A model generated the notes under the pieces. The model ran no database searches. It saw nothing but the letters and a program-made list of their open reading frames with translations, and was not told the origin of the DNA. The translations under genes and the position numbers were made by a program. A stretch of 64,000 nucleotides of DNA from a virus: the IMG/VR virus record IMGVR_UViG_3300041411_000129, positions 186,001-250,000 of that record; one strand, given 5' to 3'. Positions within the stretch are counted from its first letter, which is position 1; each line of letters opens with the position of its first letter. This document shows positions 21,413-30,212 of this stretch, piece after piece.

Positions 21413-22261
21413 ATGCTCTGCTGCTACCACGCCCACTGTGTTGATGGTTTGGTAAGTGCTTGGGTAGTATCCAAGTTCGCTACCAAAGAAAAGATCGAAG
21501 ACATTCGTTACGTGCCATGCGTTTATAACGATGGCGTTGTTCCTGAAGTGATCAAGGGCGAGACTGTCCTGATCGTTGACTTCTCTTTCGATCCTGAAGT
21601 TCTGGTCGAGATGTGTAAGGTTGCCAGGGCTGTGGTTCTGATTGACCATCACGAATCGGCCATCCGGAAGATCTGGGCGTACTTCGACAATCATCCGATC
21701 CCACGTAATCTGGATTTGCGGCTGAACGAGAAACTGTCTGGCGCAGGTGGTACATGGAACTTCCTATTCCCAAGCGCTGCGATGCCGGTCATGGTGGCTG
21801 TTGCTCAGGACTACGATCTGTGGTTGTTCAACTACCCACATACCCGCGCAGTCATGGCCGGTATCAAGGGTAAACCTCAGACCTTCGAAACACTGGATTG
21901 GGTAAGTCACAATCTGGACGACTGTATCGCTCTGGGTCAACCTCTCGTAGATAAAGAAGACGAGATGATTGCGACCCACGTCCGTGATGCGGTCATGGTG
22001 GAGTTCGAGGGTTACACCGTCCCTATGGCCAACGTACCTCGCTACATCCACAGCCTGGCTGGTCACGAGTTGGCTAAGAACAATCCATTCTGCATCACGT
22101 ACTTCGATAACGGTACTGTACGTGAGTTCAGTCTGCGCTCCAATCGCGAAACCGGCCTGATCGTCAATACCCTCGCCGAGAAGTACGGTGGCGGTGGACA
22201 CCCCCACGCTGCTGGCTTCCGTGTACCTCTCCCTAACCCGCTTGAAGGAATTAAAGCATGA
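21413..22261 (+). CDS. DHH-family phosphoesterase, 282 aa
   Basis: Motifs in order: HAHCVDGL (6-13, first metal site), VDFS (about D56), IDHHES (D78-H79-H80, the family name motif), and C-terminal GGGGHPHAAGF (259-269), the DHHA1 substrate-binding motif. DHH/DHHA1 enzymes split short oligonucleotides, pApA-type dinucleotides or polyphosphate using Mn2+. A nanoRNase or cyclic-dinucleotide role is plausible; the latter would counter host CBASS-like signalling, but that is inference. Overlaps the next gene by ATGA. Confidence 0.85.
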   Translation: MLCCYHAHCVDGLVSAWVVSKFATKEKIEDIRYVPCVYNDGVVPEVIKGETVLIVDFSFDPEVLVEMCKVARAVVLIDHHESAIRKIWAYFDNHPIPRNLDLRLNEKLSGAGGTWNFLFPSAAMPVMVAVAQDYDLWLFNYPHTRAVMAGIKGKPQTFETLDWVSHNLDDCIALGQPLVDKEDEMIATHVRDAVMVEFEGYTVPMANVPRYIHSLAGHELAKNNPFCITYFDNGTVREFSLRSNRETGLIVNTLAEKYGGGGHPHAAGFRVPLPNPLEGIKA

Positions 22262-22908
22262 GTGAAGTTACAACCTCCCTGCCAACGAAACTTCCTCGCA
22301 TCGACCTCACTTGCGAGAATAATGAAGACATCCAGTTCGTCGGTAAGATTGCGCGGCATAAAGACGGGTACATCACCCAGACGATGGAAGAACTGATCAG
22401 GGATGTTTACTACGACGTCTATCCGCAGAGTGGTCAGCCGGCAATTCTCGGCGTAATCAGCGTCAGCAGTGACTACATCGATCTCCCAGAAGATCCAATG
22501 ATCGAAGTAGTCATCGAAACCCTGCGTGGTACTGCGCTGGACTACGCGGTTGCTGAAGCGTTGGAATGGATAGCTCCTCGTGCAGAAGGCGGTAAACTCA
22601 CCTTCACCAGCGGTGCGGTGTACGAGGACAAGTCCTACGGTGAGAAGTTTGCCCCATCCTGCTCCGATTCCATCACATCGTACTTCATCAACAAGCATCA
22701 GTTGAGCGTAACGTGGGTGCCTATCGATCGTGGGAATGAGGCTGGTAAAAAGGTTCCTCTCATTGGTGTGCGGGAGCAGTCCACACACCACGGCGCTACC
22801 GGCGATACGTTACCGGAAGCTGTAGCGCGTTACATAGTGAAGTCAGCTACTCCACGTCCATACGTGTCCATCCCGTACTCTCTACTCGGCCACATCGACG
22901 CTGAGTAA
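22258..22908 (+). CDS. Unrecognised protein, 216 aa
   Basis: Starts in the stop of the DHH gene. The middle (residues 95-185) with an Ala/Glu-rich helix, CSDSITSYFI-type segment and HHG resembles short phage proteins of unknown function that carry a 'ALDWAVAKAEG' type helix (here ALDYAVAEALEWIA). Not assigned further. Confidence 0.6.
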   Translation: MSEVTTSLPTKLPRIDLTCENNEDIQFVGKIARHKDGYITQTMEELIRDVYYDVYPQSGQPAILGVISVSSDYIDLPEDPMIEVVIETLRGTALDYAVAEALEWIAPRAEGGKLTFTSGAVYEDKSYGEKFAPSCSDSITSYFINKHQLSVTWVPIDRGNEAGKKVPLIGVREQSTHHGATGDTLPEAVARYIVKSATPRPYVSIPYSLLGHIDAE

Positions 22909-22917
22909 GTAATAACC

Positions 22918-22947
22918 CAGGACAGTTATCATGTGCTAACTGTCCTG
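22918..22947 (+). terminator. Hairpin between genes
   Basis: 11-bp perfect stem CAGGACAGTTA / TAACTGTCCTG, loop TCATGTGC; no T tract. It could stabilise the 3' end or fold over the start of the next transcript. Confidence 0.5.
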
Positions 22948-22973
22948 ATTGTCCTCAACATGGGAAAGTAAAT

Positions 22974-24137
22974 ATGTCTTTGGTAATTGCTGACGAAGGT
23001 CCGTTCATCAAGGTTGATCACATCAACTTCAAGAATCGCATCGAGAAGATTCCTGGTGGCGTTTACAAGGTTGGTGTCGTTGACGAAGAGCCGGTCCTGG
23101 TAAAGGATCGCGAGAAGTTCGATCTTCCGAAACGCATCTACGGTAAACACGAAGCTTACAAGAACGCTGTAGTTCGTAAGTTCCGTGAAACCAAAGGTAC
23201 GCTCGGCGTACTGATGGACGGCCTGAAGGGTACTGGTAAGTCGTTGCTGGCTGAAGGTATCTGCAACAAGCTGATCGAAACCGACATGCCGATCCTGCTG
23301 GTATCGGACTCCGTCTCGCCGTCGTTGCTCAAGCACTTCATCGAAGCGATGGGTCCATGCGCGATCTACTTCGACGAGTTCGGCAAGTTCTACAAGGAAG
23401 AAGCTCGTGACAAGATGCTCACGCTCTTTTCCGACTCCAGCCTGAAGCAAGTCATGTTCATCGTGACATCGAACCACACCGGCGAACTGACGGACGCCAT
23501 GGTTCACCGTCCTGGCCGTTTCTTCTACAAGTTCAACTACAAAGGCTTGGAAGAAGAAGAGATCCTCGAGATCATCGAAGACAACAAGATCGAACCCGCG
23601 GTCTTGGCGTACATGCTCGACTACTGCAAGTATCACCAGTGCAGCTTCGACGTGGTGCGTGTCTTGATCGGTTGCGCATTCAACATGCCGACTGTCGAGA
23701 AATACATCGAGGAACTGAAGATCCACAACGTTCCTAACCAGGTATACACGCAGTACCGTGTATCTGAAGTGATGTACAAGGGTGATAAGTTCGAAGGCGA
23801 CATCACTGTCTCCGAAGAGAACGGTATCCTGAAGATCGCTCTGCGTGACAAACTCACGACGGACGTGATCGAAGAATGCACCTTCGAATGGACCAAGGCT
23901 GATAAGGTTCCACTCGGCAAGGGCGGTACTGAATATCGCATCAAGCTGTCCGACACATTGACCGTCAAGATTGATCGTACTGTATCGAGTTGGAAAGCCA
24001 ATGGCGTCGTACTGGATCTGCCGATGAGCTTCGAGAAAGGTGCTGGTCGCGGTTTAAAGCGCCAACGCCGCCGTGGCTTCGGCGAAGGCGATTACCCCCA
24101 GGGTCATCCTCTTCACGATGGTGACGATGACTGCTAA
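22974..24137 (+). CDS. AAA+ ATPase, 387 aa
   Basis: Walker A GLKGTGKS (83-90), Walker B IYFDEF (131-136), a sensor-1 TSN (165-167) and the arginine-finger-like HRPGRF (178-183) give a complete AAA+ core. The C-terminal 130 residues form a beta-rich domain (alternating hydrophobic strands around 265-345) and end with a Gly/Arg-rich tail. A single-ring remodelling ATPase is likely. It could act on DNA or virion assembly, but the partner is unknown. Preceded by a hairpin, followed by a UUCG terminator, so it is transcribed as one unit. Confidence 0.85.
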   Translation: MSLVIADEGPFIKVDHINFKNRIEKIPGGVYKVGVVDEEPVLVKDREKFDLPKRIYGKHEAYKNAVVRKFRETKGTLGVLMDGLKGTGKSLLAEGICNKLIETDMPILLVSDSVSPSLLKHFIEAMGPCAIYFDEFGKFYKEEARDKMLTLFSDSSLKQVMFIVTSNHTGELTDAMVHRPGRFFYKFNYKGLEEEEILEIIEDNKIEPAVLAYMLDYCKYHQCSFDVVRVLIGCAFNMPTVEKYIEELKIHNVPNQVYTQYRVSEVMYKGDKFEGDITVSEENGILKIALRDKLTTDVIEECTFEWTKADKVPLGKGGTEYRIKLSDTLTVKIDRTVSSWKANGVVLDLPMSFEKGAGRGLKRQRRRGFGEGDYPQGHPLHDGDDDC

Positions 24138-24140
24138 GTA

Positions 24141-24166
24141 ATAGCCGGGACTTCGGTCCCGGCTAT
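24141..24166 (+). terminator. UUCG hairpin terminator
   Basis: 11-bp stem ATAGCCGGGAC-TTCG-GTCCCGGCTAT. Confidence 0.85.
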
Positions 24167-24188
24167 ATGCCGCATTGCAATTAATTAA

Positions 24189-24220
24189 AGCCACACATTG
24201 TAAACTCGCTATACTCCCAT
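24189..24220 (+). promoter_or_regulatory. Putative phage promoter (CACACATT family)
   Basis: AGCCACACATTGTAAACTC then GCTATACTCC; the downstream block includes TATACT, close to a sigma70 -10. Located after a terminator and before 24241. Confidence 0.6.
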
Positions 24221-24240
24221 CCACCAACGAGGGTCGTAAA

Positions 24241-24648
24241 ATGAGCGGCTCGAGAAACACCAGTATACTGGATAAGGCAGAAGATGCAGTAGTCTATCTT
24301 TACAAGTTGTTCAATTACGCAACCCACCCTCGACGTAAAGTAGTTGTAGTTGTAGAGCAACCTCGGGCGAAACCTGAAGTACGCCCAACGCCACCACCAG
24401 ACGTGGAGCAATCTGAAAATGAACGCAATGGTTCGGATAGTGGCACGCGCCATGAACGCCGAAGGGAGGACATACGACGCCGAAGGGAGAAAAATATCCA
24501 AGAGCATCGTGCGCACATACGCGCACTTCGCGAAGAAAGGGAAGACCTTCTTAAATACGGCGTTGAAATTGACCGCCTTCTGCACGACCAAGAAACAGAA
24601 CTAAAACAAGAGGGTCACGATGTTAACAATCTTGACCTTAAAGATTAA
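24241..24648 (+). CDS. Charged helical protein, 135 aa
   Basis: The ATG at 24241 follows ACGAGGGTCG; upstream in-frame codons overlap the promoter motif. After a hydrophobic patch (16-41) and a Pro-rich linker (47-54), residues 66-120 are almost all Arg, Glu, His and Lys in an amphipathic pattern, likely a long coiled coil. No family recognised. Confidence 0.6.
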   Translation: MSGSRNTSILDKAEDAVVYLYKLFNYATHPRRKVVVVVEQPRAKPEVRPTPPPDVEQSENERNGSDSGTRHERRREDIRRRREKNIQEHRAHIRALREEREDLLKYGVEIDRLLHDQETELKQEGHDVNNLDLKD

Positions 24649-24671
24649 CCGACGAAGTAAGGGGTAGTTAC

Positions 24672-24998
24672 ATGTCGATCGCAAGCGTCATTACCAAGGT
24701 TGGAGCAATCGCCACTGTAGGAGCTGGTGGCTATTGGCTGTATAAGAAACTTCGTGCGGCTTCATCCGAGATCTCGGCGGAAGAGCGTCTGCGTGAGCTC
24801 AACGAAGAGCTTAACAAAAGCTGGAAGATTTTGAGCAGCTGTGCCAAAGCCGCCTCGAAGGAGTCGGTAAAGGGAGATTGGCTGACGGAATACGACCACC
24901 TTCGCGACCGCATGACCGGCCCACGGGATAACTATCAAGTAGTTGCCCAGCTCCTCAACGACATCAATCTACTCGTAGAGCGTGTCGTTAGCCTGTAA
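24672..24998 (+). CDS. Membrane-anchored helical protein, 108 aa
   Basis: A Gly/Ala-rich N-terminal transmembrane segment (about 5-24) is followed by a Glu/Lys-rich helical region. The plan is like the 126 aa protein at 6881 (N-terminal helix beginning MSI, then charged helix). Function unknown. Confidence 0.6.
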   Translation: MSIASVITKVGAIATVGAGGYWLYKKLRAASSEISAEERLRELNEELNKSWKILSSCAKAASKESVKGDWLTEYDHLRDRMTGPRDNYQVVAQLLNDINLLVERVVSL

Positions 24999-25007
24999 AC
25001 AAACATA

Positions 25008-25026
25008 ACGGCGGGGTTTCTCCCCG
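25008..25026 (+). terminator. Hairpin terminator
   Basis: GGCGGGG-TTTCT-CCCCGCC; the identical 19 bases recur at 59767. Confidence 0.8.
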
Positions 25027-25049
25027 CCCACTTCTAAGTAAGGATACAC

Positions 25050-25415
25050 ATGAAATACCTAACAGCACTCGCGCTCGTTCTCTTCGCATCCGCAGCAACC
25101 GCAACTGAAAACCCATTCTCCAACGGTGATGAAACCTCCCAACACGAAATCACCGAGAACACCTGCAAAATGCTGGAAGCGATTGGTCGATCTGCTGTTG
25201 ATGCTAAATCCAAAGGGGTTATCGAATCAACGGTAATCGCCGGGCTCATCAAACCAAGACACATGGAGTCCCCGGCATTCCGGGCTATGTTCCCGGAGAT
25301 CATTACGATGGTCCACGAGATCTACGAAATGGATGGTGACGCTAACCCTATCTCAGATGTTCACTTTGCGGACTGTGAGAAAAGTGTTGGCCGATTTCTT
25401 ATTTACTACAACTGA
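25050..25415 (+). CDS. Secreted (periplasmic) protein, 121 aa
   Basis: Clear signal peptide: MKYLTALALVLFASAATA with an AxA cleavage site near residue 18. The mature part is acidic with two cysteines (C39, about C110) that could form a disulfide. AAGGATA precedes the ATG. No family recognised. Secreted phage proteins often act in lysis control or superinfection exclusion. Confidence 0.7.
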   Translation: MKYLTALALVLFASAATATENPFSNGDETSQHEITENTCKMLEAIGRSAVDAKSKGVIESTVIAGLIKPRHMESPAFRAMFPEIITMVHEIYEMDGDANPISDVHFADCEKSVGRFLIYYN

Positions 25416-25427
25416 AGGAATACAGTA

Positions 25428-25877
25428 ATGCTCAAAGGTCCTATCGTACAGAAAGAAGTACTTGCCGGTAGCACGGCGTTGAAAGTCTGCTCCAGCGTCG
25501 CTAAGTCTGGTGCTTTGGCCCAGTCCATCTGCGCACTGGATAACTCCAAGATCGGGACGAAGTTCTCTTTCGTCTATGATAAGCCGTTCAAGAAAGGCGA
25601 GACAGGTATCATCATCGCCACAAGTCGTGGATGGATCGCACTCTCAATGCAGCAGGAGATCCTCGGCATTTCCACTAACTGGTCAGGTACAGACCTCTTC
25701 TTGAATGAAGAGTTCACCGATCAGTTCAAAGATGTCATCATGGTCGGCCTCCCATCAATCACAATGGCTAAGCTCATGGACTTGTCCACCGAAGATGCCC
25801 CTAAGGCTATCCGGATCTGGAAGTCCATCGCAATCGCCGTTCACGAAGGCATCACAGCCTTTACGGAAATCGAATGA
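25428..25877 (+). CDS. Unrecognised protein, 149 aa
   Basis: GAAGGAA precedes the ATG, 12 bases after the secreted-protein gene. Soluble, with a beta-strand-rich middle and two early cysteines. The first residues are not a signal peptide. No family recognised. Strong terminator follows. Confidence 0.65.
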   Translation: MLKGPIVQKEVLAGSTALKVCSSVAKSGALAQSICALDNSKIGTKFSFVYDKPFKKGETGIIIATSRGWIALSMQQEILGISTNWSGTDLFLNEEFTDQFKDVIMVGLPSITMAKLMDLSTEDAPKAIRIWKSIAIAVHEGITAFTEIE

Positions 25878-25887
25878 TTTATAATAC

Positions 25888-25930
25888 GCTACGGAGGGTA
25901 ACACCTCCGTAGCCCTCATTCTTTTTTTTT
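25888..25930 (+). terminator. Hairpin terminator with T9 tract
   Basis: 10-bp stem GCTACGGAGG / CCTCCGTAGC, then CTTTTTTTTT at 25921-25930. Confidence 0.9.
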
Positions 25931-25964
25931 GGTTAAAAAGATACAGGCAGTATAAATATTTTAG

Positions 25965-25993
25965 GCAACACATTACAGACTTGATACACATCC
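25965..25993 (+). promoter_or_regulatory. Putative phage promoter (CACATT family)
   Basis: AACACATTACAGAC then TTGATACACATC, nearly matching the 9573 copy. Lies just before 26017. Confidence 0.6.
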
Positions 25994-26016
25994 CTTAATC
26001 AATTGGAGTTACATCG

Positions 26017-26322
26017 ATGTCCAAGCCTGAAGTTACTAACGTCTACGAGATCAACAGCATCGAAGAACTGGCTGGTCTGATCACCAAGGTTAATACCGTG
26101 GTACAAGACAAGGGCGGCGTTATCGAAACCACCATCACTATCGGTGGTGAAGAGTTCATGGCCCGTTCCGAGAACTACCAGAAGACCGGCGAAACCGGCG
26201 AAGTTCTTGCACGTATCTGCGAGAACATGAAAGACGCACTGACCGCTGCCCTTGACGCTATCGTCAAAGACGGCGAAGTGTACATCGAAGGCGTGCAGTT
26301 GGTCTTCGTCGGGGAGATGTAA
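26017..26322 (+). CDS. Unrecognised protein, 101 aa
   Basis: TTGGAG precedes the ATG. An acidic alpha/beta protein with strand-like segments at 36-50 and a C-terminal hydrophobic strand. First gene of a unit with two membrane microproteins. Not recognised. Confidence 0.65.
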   Translation: MSKPEVTNVYEINSIEELAGLITKVNTVVQDKGGVIETTITIGGEEFMARSENYQKTGETGEVLARICENMKDALTAALDAIVKDGEVYIEGVQLVFVGEM

Positions 26323-26325
26323 GTA

Positions 26326-26505
26326 ATGGGGGAGTTGATAGCCTTTGGTATTATCACCTACCTCCTAGCTCTGGTTCAAGGATTCCTGATTGATCTGCGA
26401 CCTGTTCGCCGCACCTATTACGAGCCCAAGAATCGGAGACCCCTCCCAACCAAAGTTCCGACTGCTCCGCCTCCGATACCGAGGAGATGTAAATGTGCTG
26501 GTTAA
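26326..26505 (+). CDS. Single-pass membrane protein, 59 aa
   Basis: Starts 3 bases after the previous stop, with GGGGAGATG upstream. Residues 3-23 are a transmembrane helix; the rest is a Pro/Arg-rich tail ending with CKCAG. Its end overlaps the next start by 13 bases. The proline-rich tail might reach the periplasm. Function unknown. Confidence 0.55.
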   Translation: MGELIAFGIITYLLALVQGFLIDLRPVRRTYYEPKNRRPLPTKVPTAPPPIPRRCKCAG

Positions 26506-26603
26506 CCCCAGAACTTGTAACGGCGTTCAAACCAATTGCCTGGGCGTTCGCACTATCCATCGTCGGTTTCGGCGTGGCTAAGTACGGACACCACTGGCTG
26601 TAA
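26493..26603 (+). CDS. Single-pass membrane microprotein, 36 aa
   Basis: Ribosome site GAGGAG 7 bases before the ATG, inside the previous gene. One transmembrane segment (about 12-28) and a HHWL end. Overlap with the previous gene and the good ribosome site support it despite its size. Confidence 0.55.
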   Translation: MCWLTPELVTAFKPIAWAFALSIVGFGVAKYGHHWL

Positions 26604-26640
26604 ACAATAAACCCCGCAACATCCATTAGTGAGTGTAATA

Positions 26641-27531
26641 ATGAAAAAGATGATTCTCGCTGGTCTGGCCATGATGGCCGTTTCGTTCGGTGCAATGGCC
26701 GATGTTAAGCAATTGAACTTCTGCACTGGTGCCGAGGGTGGTTTCTACGACTCCTTCGGTCACCAGCTTGGTGGCGACATCAAGAAGCAATCCAAAGGCC
26801 TGGCCACCGTCGACTACCTGACCACTGAAGGTTCGGTATCCTCGGCAAGTATGCTGAAGTCCGGCGAATGCAATATCGCCCTGCTGCAAGCAGACGCGGT
26901 GATCTCCCGTCCGATGCCTTCGGACATCGCCCTGTCTGACGCGCACTCCGAAGCGATCTTCTGGTTGCACGGCAAAACCGGGGTCAAAGACTTCGACGAC
27001 ATGAGCGATGACGAGAACAAGAACTACGGTGTTGCCATCGTATCTGGTTCTGGTGCTGAAGTGACCCTGCGTAACTTCGGTAACGTCGACAAGAAGTTCA
27101 AGAACCTTAACATCATCACTTTCGATGATTGGTTCTCCGCCGCCAAAGCTACAGCTGAAGGCAAGATCCGCCGTGCTGGTAATGACATCATTATCGCTGG
27201 CATGATCTACGTCGGCCGTATGGGTAACATCTCTTCTGAAATCACCGGTGACTTCAAGGACGACCTGACCATCGGCGAAATCGACGTCAGCTCTTTCAGC
27301 GACGTGAAGGATGGGAACAATAACCCACTCTACACCAAGTGCAAAGTCGAGAAGACTAACGGCATCAAGACTGATACCTGGGGTGATCCTGTAACTTACT
27401 GCGTCCGCGCGCAAGTGGTTTACAACAACGAGATCTTCACCGACATGCCTGTCAAAGATGCGCGCGAACTGCGTAAGTCGATGGACAAAGCAATCGTGCA
27501 GAACATCCGTCAGCAACAAGCTGCTAAGTAA
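26641..27531 (+). CDS. TAXI-type periplasmic solute-binding-like protein, 296 aa
   Basis: A signal peptide (MKKMILAGLAMMAVSFGAMA, cleavage after AMA) is followed by LNFCTGAEGGFYDSFG, then VDYLTTEGSVSSASML and GECNIALLQADAV. This order (strand, TG-GG-YY motif; TxGS; G-x-A/D-L-A-L-x-Q-x-D) is that of TAXI/NMT1-like type II periplasmic binding proteins, which normally capture organic acids for TRAP transporters. No transporter subunits lie next to it. A phage copy may bind a ligand or block a host receptor. The GTG at 26629 is a less likely start. Confidence 0.65.
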   Translation: MKKMILAGLAMMAVSFGAMADVKQLNFCTGAEGGFYDSFGHQLGGDIKKQSKGLATVDYLTTEGSVSSASMLKSGECNIALLQADAVISRPMPSDIALSDAHSEAIFWLHGKTGVKDFDDMSDDENKNYGVAIVSGSGAEVTLRNFGNVDKKFKNLNIITFDDWFSAAKATAEGKIRRAGNDIIIAGMIYVGRMGNISSEITGDFKDDLTIGEIDVSSFSDVKDGNNNPLYTKCKVEKTNGIKTDTWGDPVTYCVRAQVVYNNEIFTDMPVKDARELRKSMDKAIVQNIRQQQAAK

Positions 27532-27540
27532 CACGCGGCC

Positions 27541-27569
27541 AGCGGGGAAGGGAAACCTCCCCGCTTTTA
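27541..27569 (+). terminator. Hairpin terminator
   Basis: AGCGGGG / CCCCGCT with an inner AAGGGAAACCT loop, followed by TTTT. Confidence 0.8.
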
Positions 27570-27608
27570 CTTACACTTTATTTTTTCTGTATAGACCAGG
27601 AGTTGTAA

Positions 27609-29252
27609 ATGGAATCTGTATCTAAAGCGGTCGTGGATAAATCCGGCGCTACTTTCTCTGAATTGAATGCCGTCGTCCAGGCTACTTTCAACAAGAACAT
27701 GGCGGCTCACGGCCCTAAGTTGTTCGTCGTTTCTATCCCTAACCCGGAAGAGCTGGCCAAGCCAATGTTCGCTCAGTACCTCGCGGGTTTCCCGGAAGAA
27801 GGTCGTCAACATCACAACTGCCGTTGCTGCTCGCAGTTCATCCATCGCTTCGGTGATCTGGCATTCGTCAGCTCCACCGGTGAGTTGGTATCGGCATTGT
27901 GGGATGCCGCTGCTGTACCTGATGAGTTCAAGGACTCCGTCGCACGCATGCAGCAAGCTGTAGAGCGTAGCGTGGAAATCCTCCACCCGTTCACCGAAGT
28001 CCCAGGCAACATTCTGGGTATCGCTGAAACCAACGGTTGGAACCACTTCCAGATCAAGCACCCAGATCTGAAAGAAGTCGAAAAAGACAAGTACGGCGAA
28101 CTGCGTGGTCAGGGTATCGAGAAGCACGAACAACTGACCAAGGTCCTCGACACGTACCCGGCCGTTGTTATCCGCGATGCAGCTCACCTGCTGCAAGGCG
28201 ATATCCTCAACATGGCGCACAAGTACCGTCACGTTGCTGAGCGTCTGCTGTCCTTCGCAACCATGCTCGAGAACATCAAGAACCTCAAGCACCGCTCCAA
28301 CCTGATCTGGCGCGAATCGGCCAGCGTCGGTGAAACGCAGACTCACACCTGCGGTAACGTGTTGGGTCGTCTGATGGACGATATCGCTAAAGGTTACAGC
28401 ACCGCCAGCGTTATCCGCAATTCCAACGAAATGACTCGGAAGGAAGTGTACCAGCGTGTAGTGGCGGCGCCTACCCAAGGCAACGTGCAAGTGGCTATCA
28501 AGATCATGACCGAGTTGGGTATGACCGAAGATGACCTGATGCGTCGTGCGGCCCGTCTGGAAGAGATCGAAACCTTCTGGAAGCCAACCGAAGCCAAGGA
28601 GCCTGAAGCCAAACCTGCTAGCATGTTCGCTGACCTTGTAACCAAGGAAGCCGAAGCCAAGCCTCAGGACAAGCCTCTGATCGCCCCTGAAGTGAAAGTG
28701 ACTCTGCGTACCTTCATGGAAGAAGTGATCAACAAGGGCAAAGCCCTGTCGATGCAGATGTACATCTCGGCAGCTCCACTCGCCGACATCAACTTCACCG
28801 CTCCAGTGAAAGAAGATGCTGGTCGTCTGTTCTGGTTCGACAACCACGAAGATCGTCGTGTACGTATCTCCTGGTTCACCAAGGACAAGCCACTCGCTCC
28901 ACGCGACCTGGGTCTGAACATTGGTAGCTGGGTGAATATCACGGCTCTGGCCGACGTTCCTCCGATGTGGTTCAGCGCTTCTAACCCGCGCTCGCAAGAG
29001 TTCTCGGTCTGTGCAGCGATTCTCGAAGGCGCACAGATGAAGCTGGACTGCACTATGTGTCTGTTCCCTGAACTGTTGCACCCTGAGCTGGCTGAAATCT
29101 CCCGTGTCATCGAAACGTTCTCCAAGAACCGCAAGTTGATCGACAGCGATAAAGGCACTACCACCGGTACGCCGTTGGGTCGTGGTTCACACCTGATCCG
29201 TGTAACTACGGCGCTGGGTATCAGCACCTACCGTGTTGAAGGCTTGAAGTAA
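27609..29252 (+). CDS. Large unrecognised protein with HNCRCC motif, 547 aa
   Basis: GACCAGGAG precedes the ATG. Near the N-terminus HHNCRCCSQFIHRFGDLAFV (68-87) has three cysteines and histidines spaced like a metal site; the same H-x-C-x-x-C-x-F-x-x-x-x-G-L-like pattern occurs in large proteins of other phages that I recall only as uncharacterised. A Glu/Pro/Ala linker (about 318-355) splits a helical N-terminal part and a C-terminal beta-rich part. Strong GC3 codon bias suggests high expression. Single-gene unit between two terminators. Confidence 0.7.
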   Translation: MESVSKAVVDKSGATFSELNAVVQATFNKNMAAHGPKLFVVSIPNPEELAKPMFAQYLAGFPEEGRQHHNCRCCSQFIHRFGDLAFVSSTGELVSALWDAAAVPDEFKDSVARMQQAVERSVEILHPFTEVPGNILGIAETNGWNHFQIKHPDLKEVEKDKYGELRGQGIEKHEQLTKVLDTYPAVVIRDAAHLLQGDILNMAHKYRHVAERLLSFATMLENIKNLKHRSNLIWRESASVGETQTHTCGNVLGRLMDDIAKGYSTASVIRNSNEMTRKEVYQRVVAAPTQGNVQVAIKIMTELGMTEDDLMRRAARLEEIETFWKPTEAKEPEAKPASMFADLVTKEAEAKPQDKPLIAPEVKVTLRTFMEEVINKGKALSMQMYISAAPLADINFTAPVKEDAGRLFWFDNHEDRRVRISWFTKDKPLAPRDLGLNIGSWVNITALADVPPMWFSASNPRSQEFSVCAAILEGAQMKLDCTMCLFPELLHPELAEISRVIETFSKNRKLIDSDKGTTTGTPLGRGSHLIRVTTALGISTYRVEGLK

Positions 29253-29267
29253 CACTGCGGCACATAG

Positions 29268-29287
29268 GGCGGGGAGAAATCCCCGCC
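29268..29287 (+). terminator. Hairpin terminator (GAAA loop)
   Basis: GGCGGGGA-GAAA-TCCCCGCC followed by TTTAT. Confidence 0.8.
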
Positions 29288-29339
29288 TTTATGCTGTACA
29301 TTTATATTCTCTACCCTCATTTATTAGAAGGACTTTATA

Positions 29340-29861
29340 ATGATCCAGATATTGCAGATTCGTAAGAAAGACGGCGAGACTTTCAGCGATCTTCGCGAAG
29401 AGTCTCAGATGAAAGCTCTCAAGCTGTTGCTCGAATGTGAGTTCGGTTTCGGCTGCACCGTTGTAAGTATCGGCGATACGGACGTCTCCGTACAGACGGA
29501 ATTGATGGGTTGCGTGGATACCACAGCTCTGACTGGCCCTAAAGAGGAGATGGCGCTGATCGTTAAAGCGACTGCCTACTACTCCCACATTAAGGATCAG
29601 ATGTTCCTGCCAGAATACCGTAAGGACTTGGCTAAACACGTTCTGGAAATGACCGACGGTAATCCGCGGATTATCGCATTGGGTGCCGGGATGTTCGTAG
29701 GTGTCTCGTTCTTACGTGGTACGCTGATTGCGATGTTGTGCGAAGACGATGTTCAGTACTTGCCCCGAATGCAGAAGCTAGACCAGCCTACGTTAATGGC
29801 AATGTTCGAGCTGAAGTTCGGTGACAAGATTCCGATGAATGAGATACTCGAGCTTGTATAA
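29340..29861 (+). CDS. Unrecognised protein, 173 aa
   Basis: GAAGGAC precedes the ATG. An alpha/beta protein with a Gly-rich stretch (114-124, LGAGMFVGVSF). The stop abuts the next ATG with no gap. It starts a five-gene coupled run (29340-30906). No family recognised. Confidence 0.65.
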   Translation: MIQILQIRKKDGETFSDLREESQMKALKLLLECEFGFGCTVVSIGDTDVSVQTELMGCVDTTALTGPKEEMALIVKATAYYSHIKDQMFLPEYRKDLAKHVLEMTDGNPRIIALGAGMFVGVSFLRGTLIAMLCEDDVQYLPRMQKLDQPTLMAMFELKFGDKIPMNEILELV

Positions 29862-30212
29862 ATGCATAAACCAGACCCAATCTCAGGGGACTATACGGCG
29901 CAGTGTCATTTCGCAATACTCGAGAACATCAATCTGACTGTACCGTGGTACTTGGCAGTCTCGATAGGGTATTACGAGTACGACACGTCGCTCATCACTG
30001 ATGCGCTGTACGACCAGATGTCCATCATGATGAAGACGTTCTGGGGTGATATAAAACACAGGCATAAACACCTGATAGATTACGATGCATTGAAGGCAGG
30101 TACGGCTTACTACTTAAAGGAAACCGACATGCCGACAATCGTACAAGTAACAACAATTCAAATGGTCCGCGCGTATGACGCCGCATTACAATCGAGGTTG
30201 AGAGGGAAATGA
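29862..30212 (+). CDS. Small protein resembling the NAD-ligase Ia motif, 116 aa
   Basis: The segment SIGYYEYDTSLITDALYDQM resembles the YYxLDxPxIxDxEYDxL pattern of the Ia domain of NAD-dependent DNA ligases, which binds the nicotinamide half of NAD. Stand-alone versions are seen in phages. Nothing else of a ligase is present, so the role is open. Starts directly after the previous stop and overlaps the next by ATGA. Confidence 0.4.
   Translation: MHKPDPISGDYTAQCHFAILENINLTVPWYLAVSIGYYEYDTSLITDALYDQMSIMMKTFWGDIKHRHKHLIDYDALKAGTAYYLKETDMPTIVQVTTIQMVRAYDAALQSRLRGK

Noticed and set aside
27567-29081. 504-codon open frame on the minus strand
   Set aside because: Shadow of the GC3-biased 547 aa gene; it would also cross the terminator before 27609.
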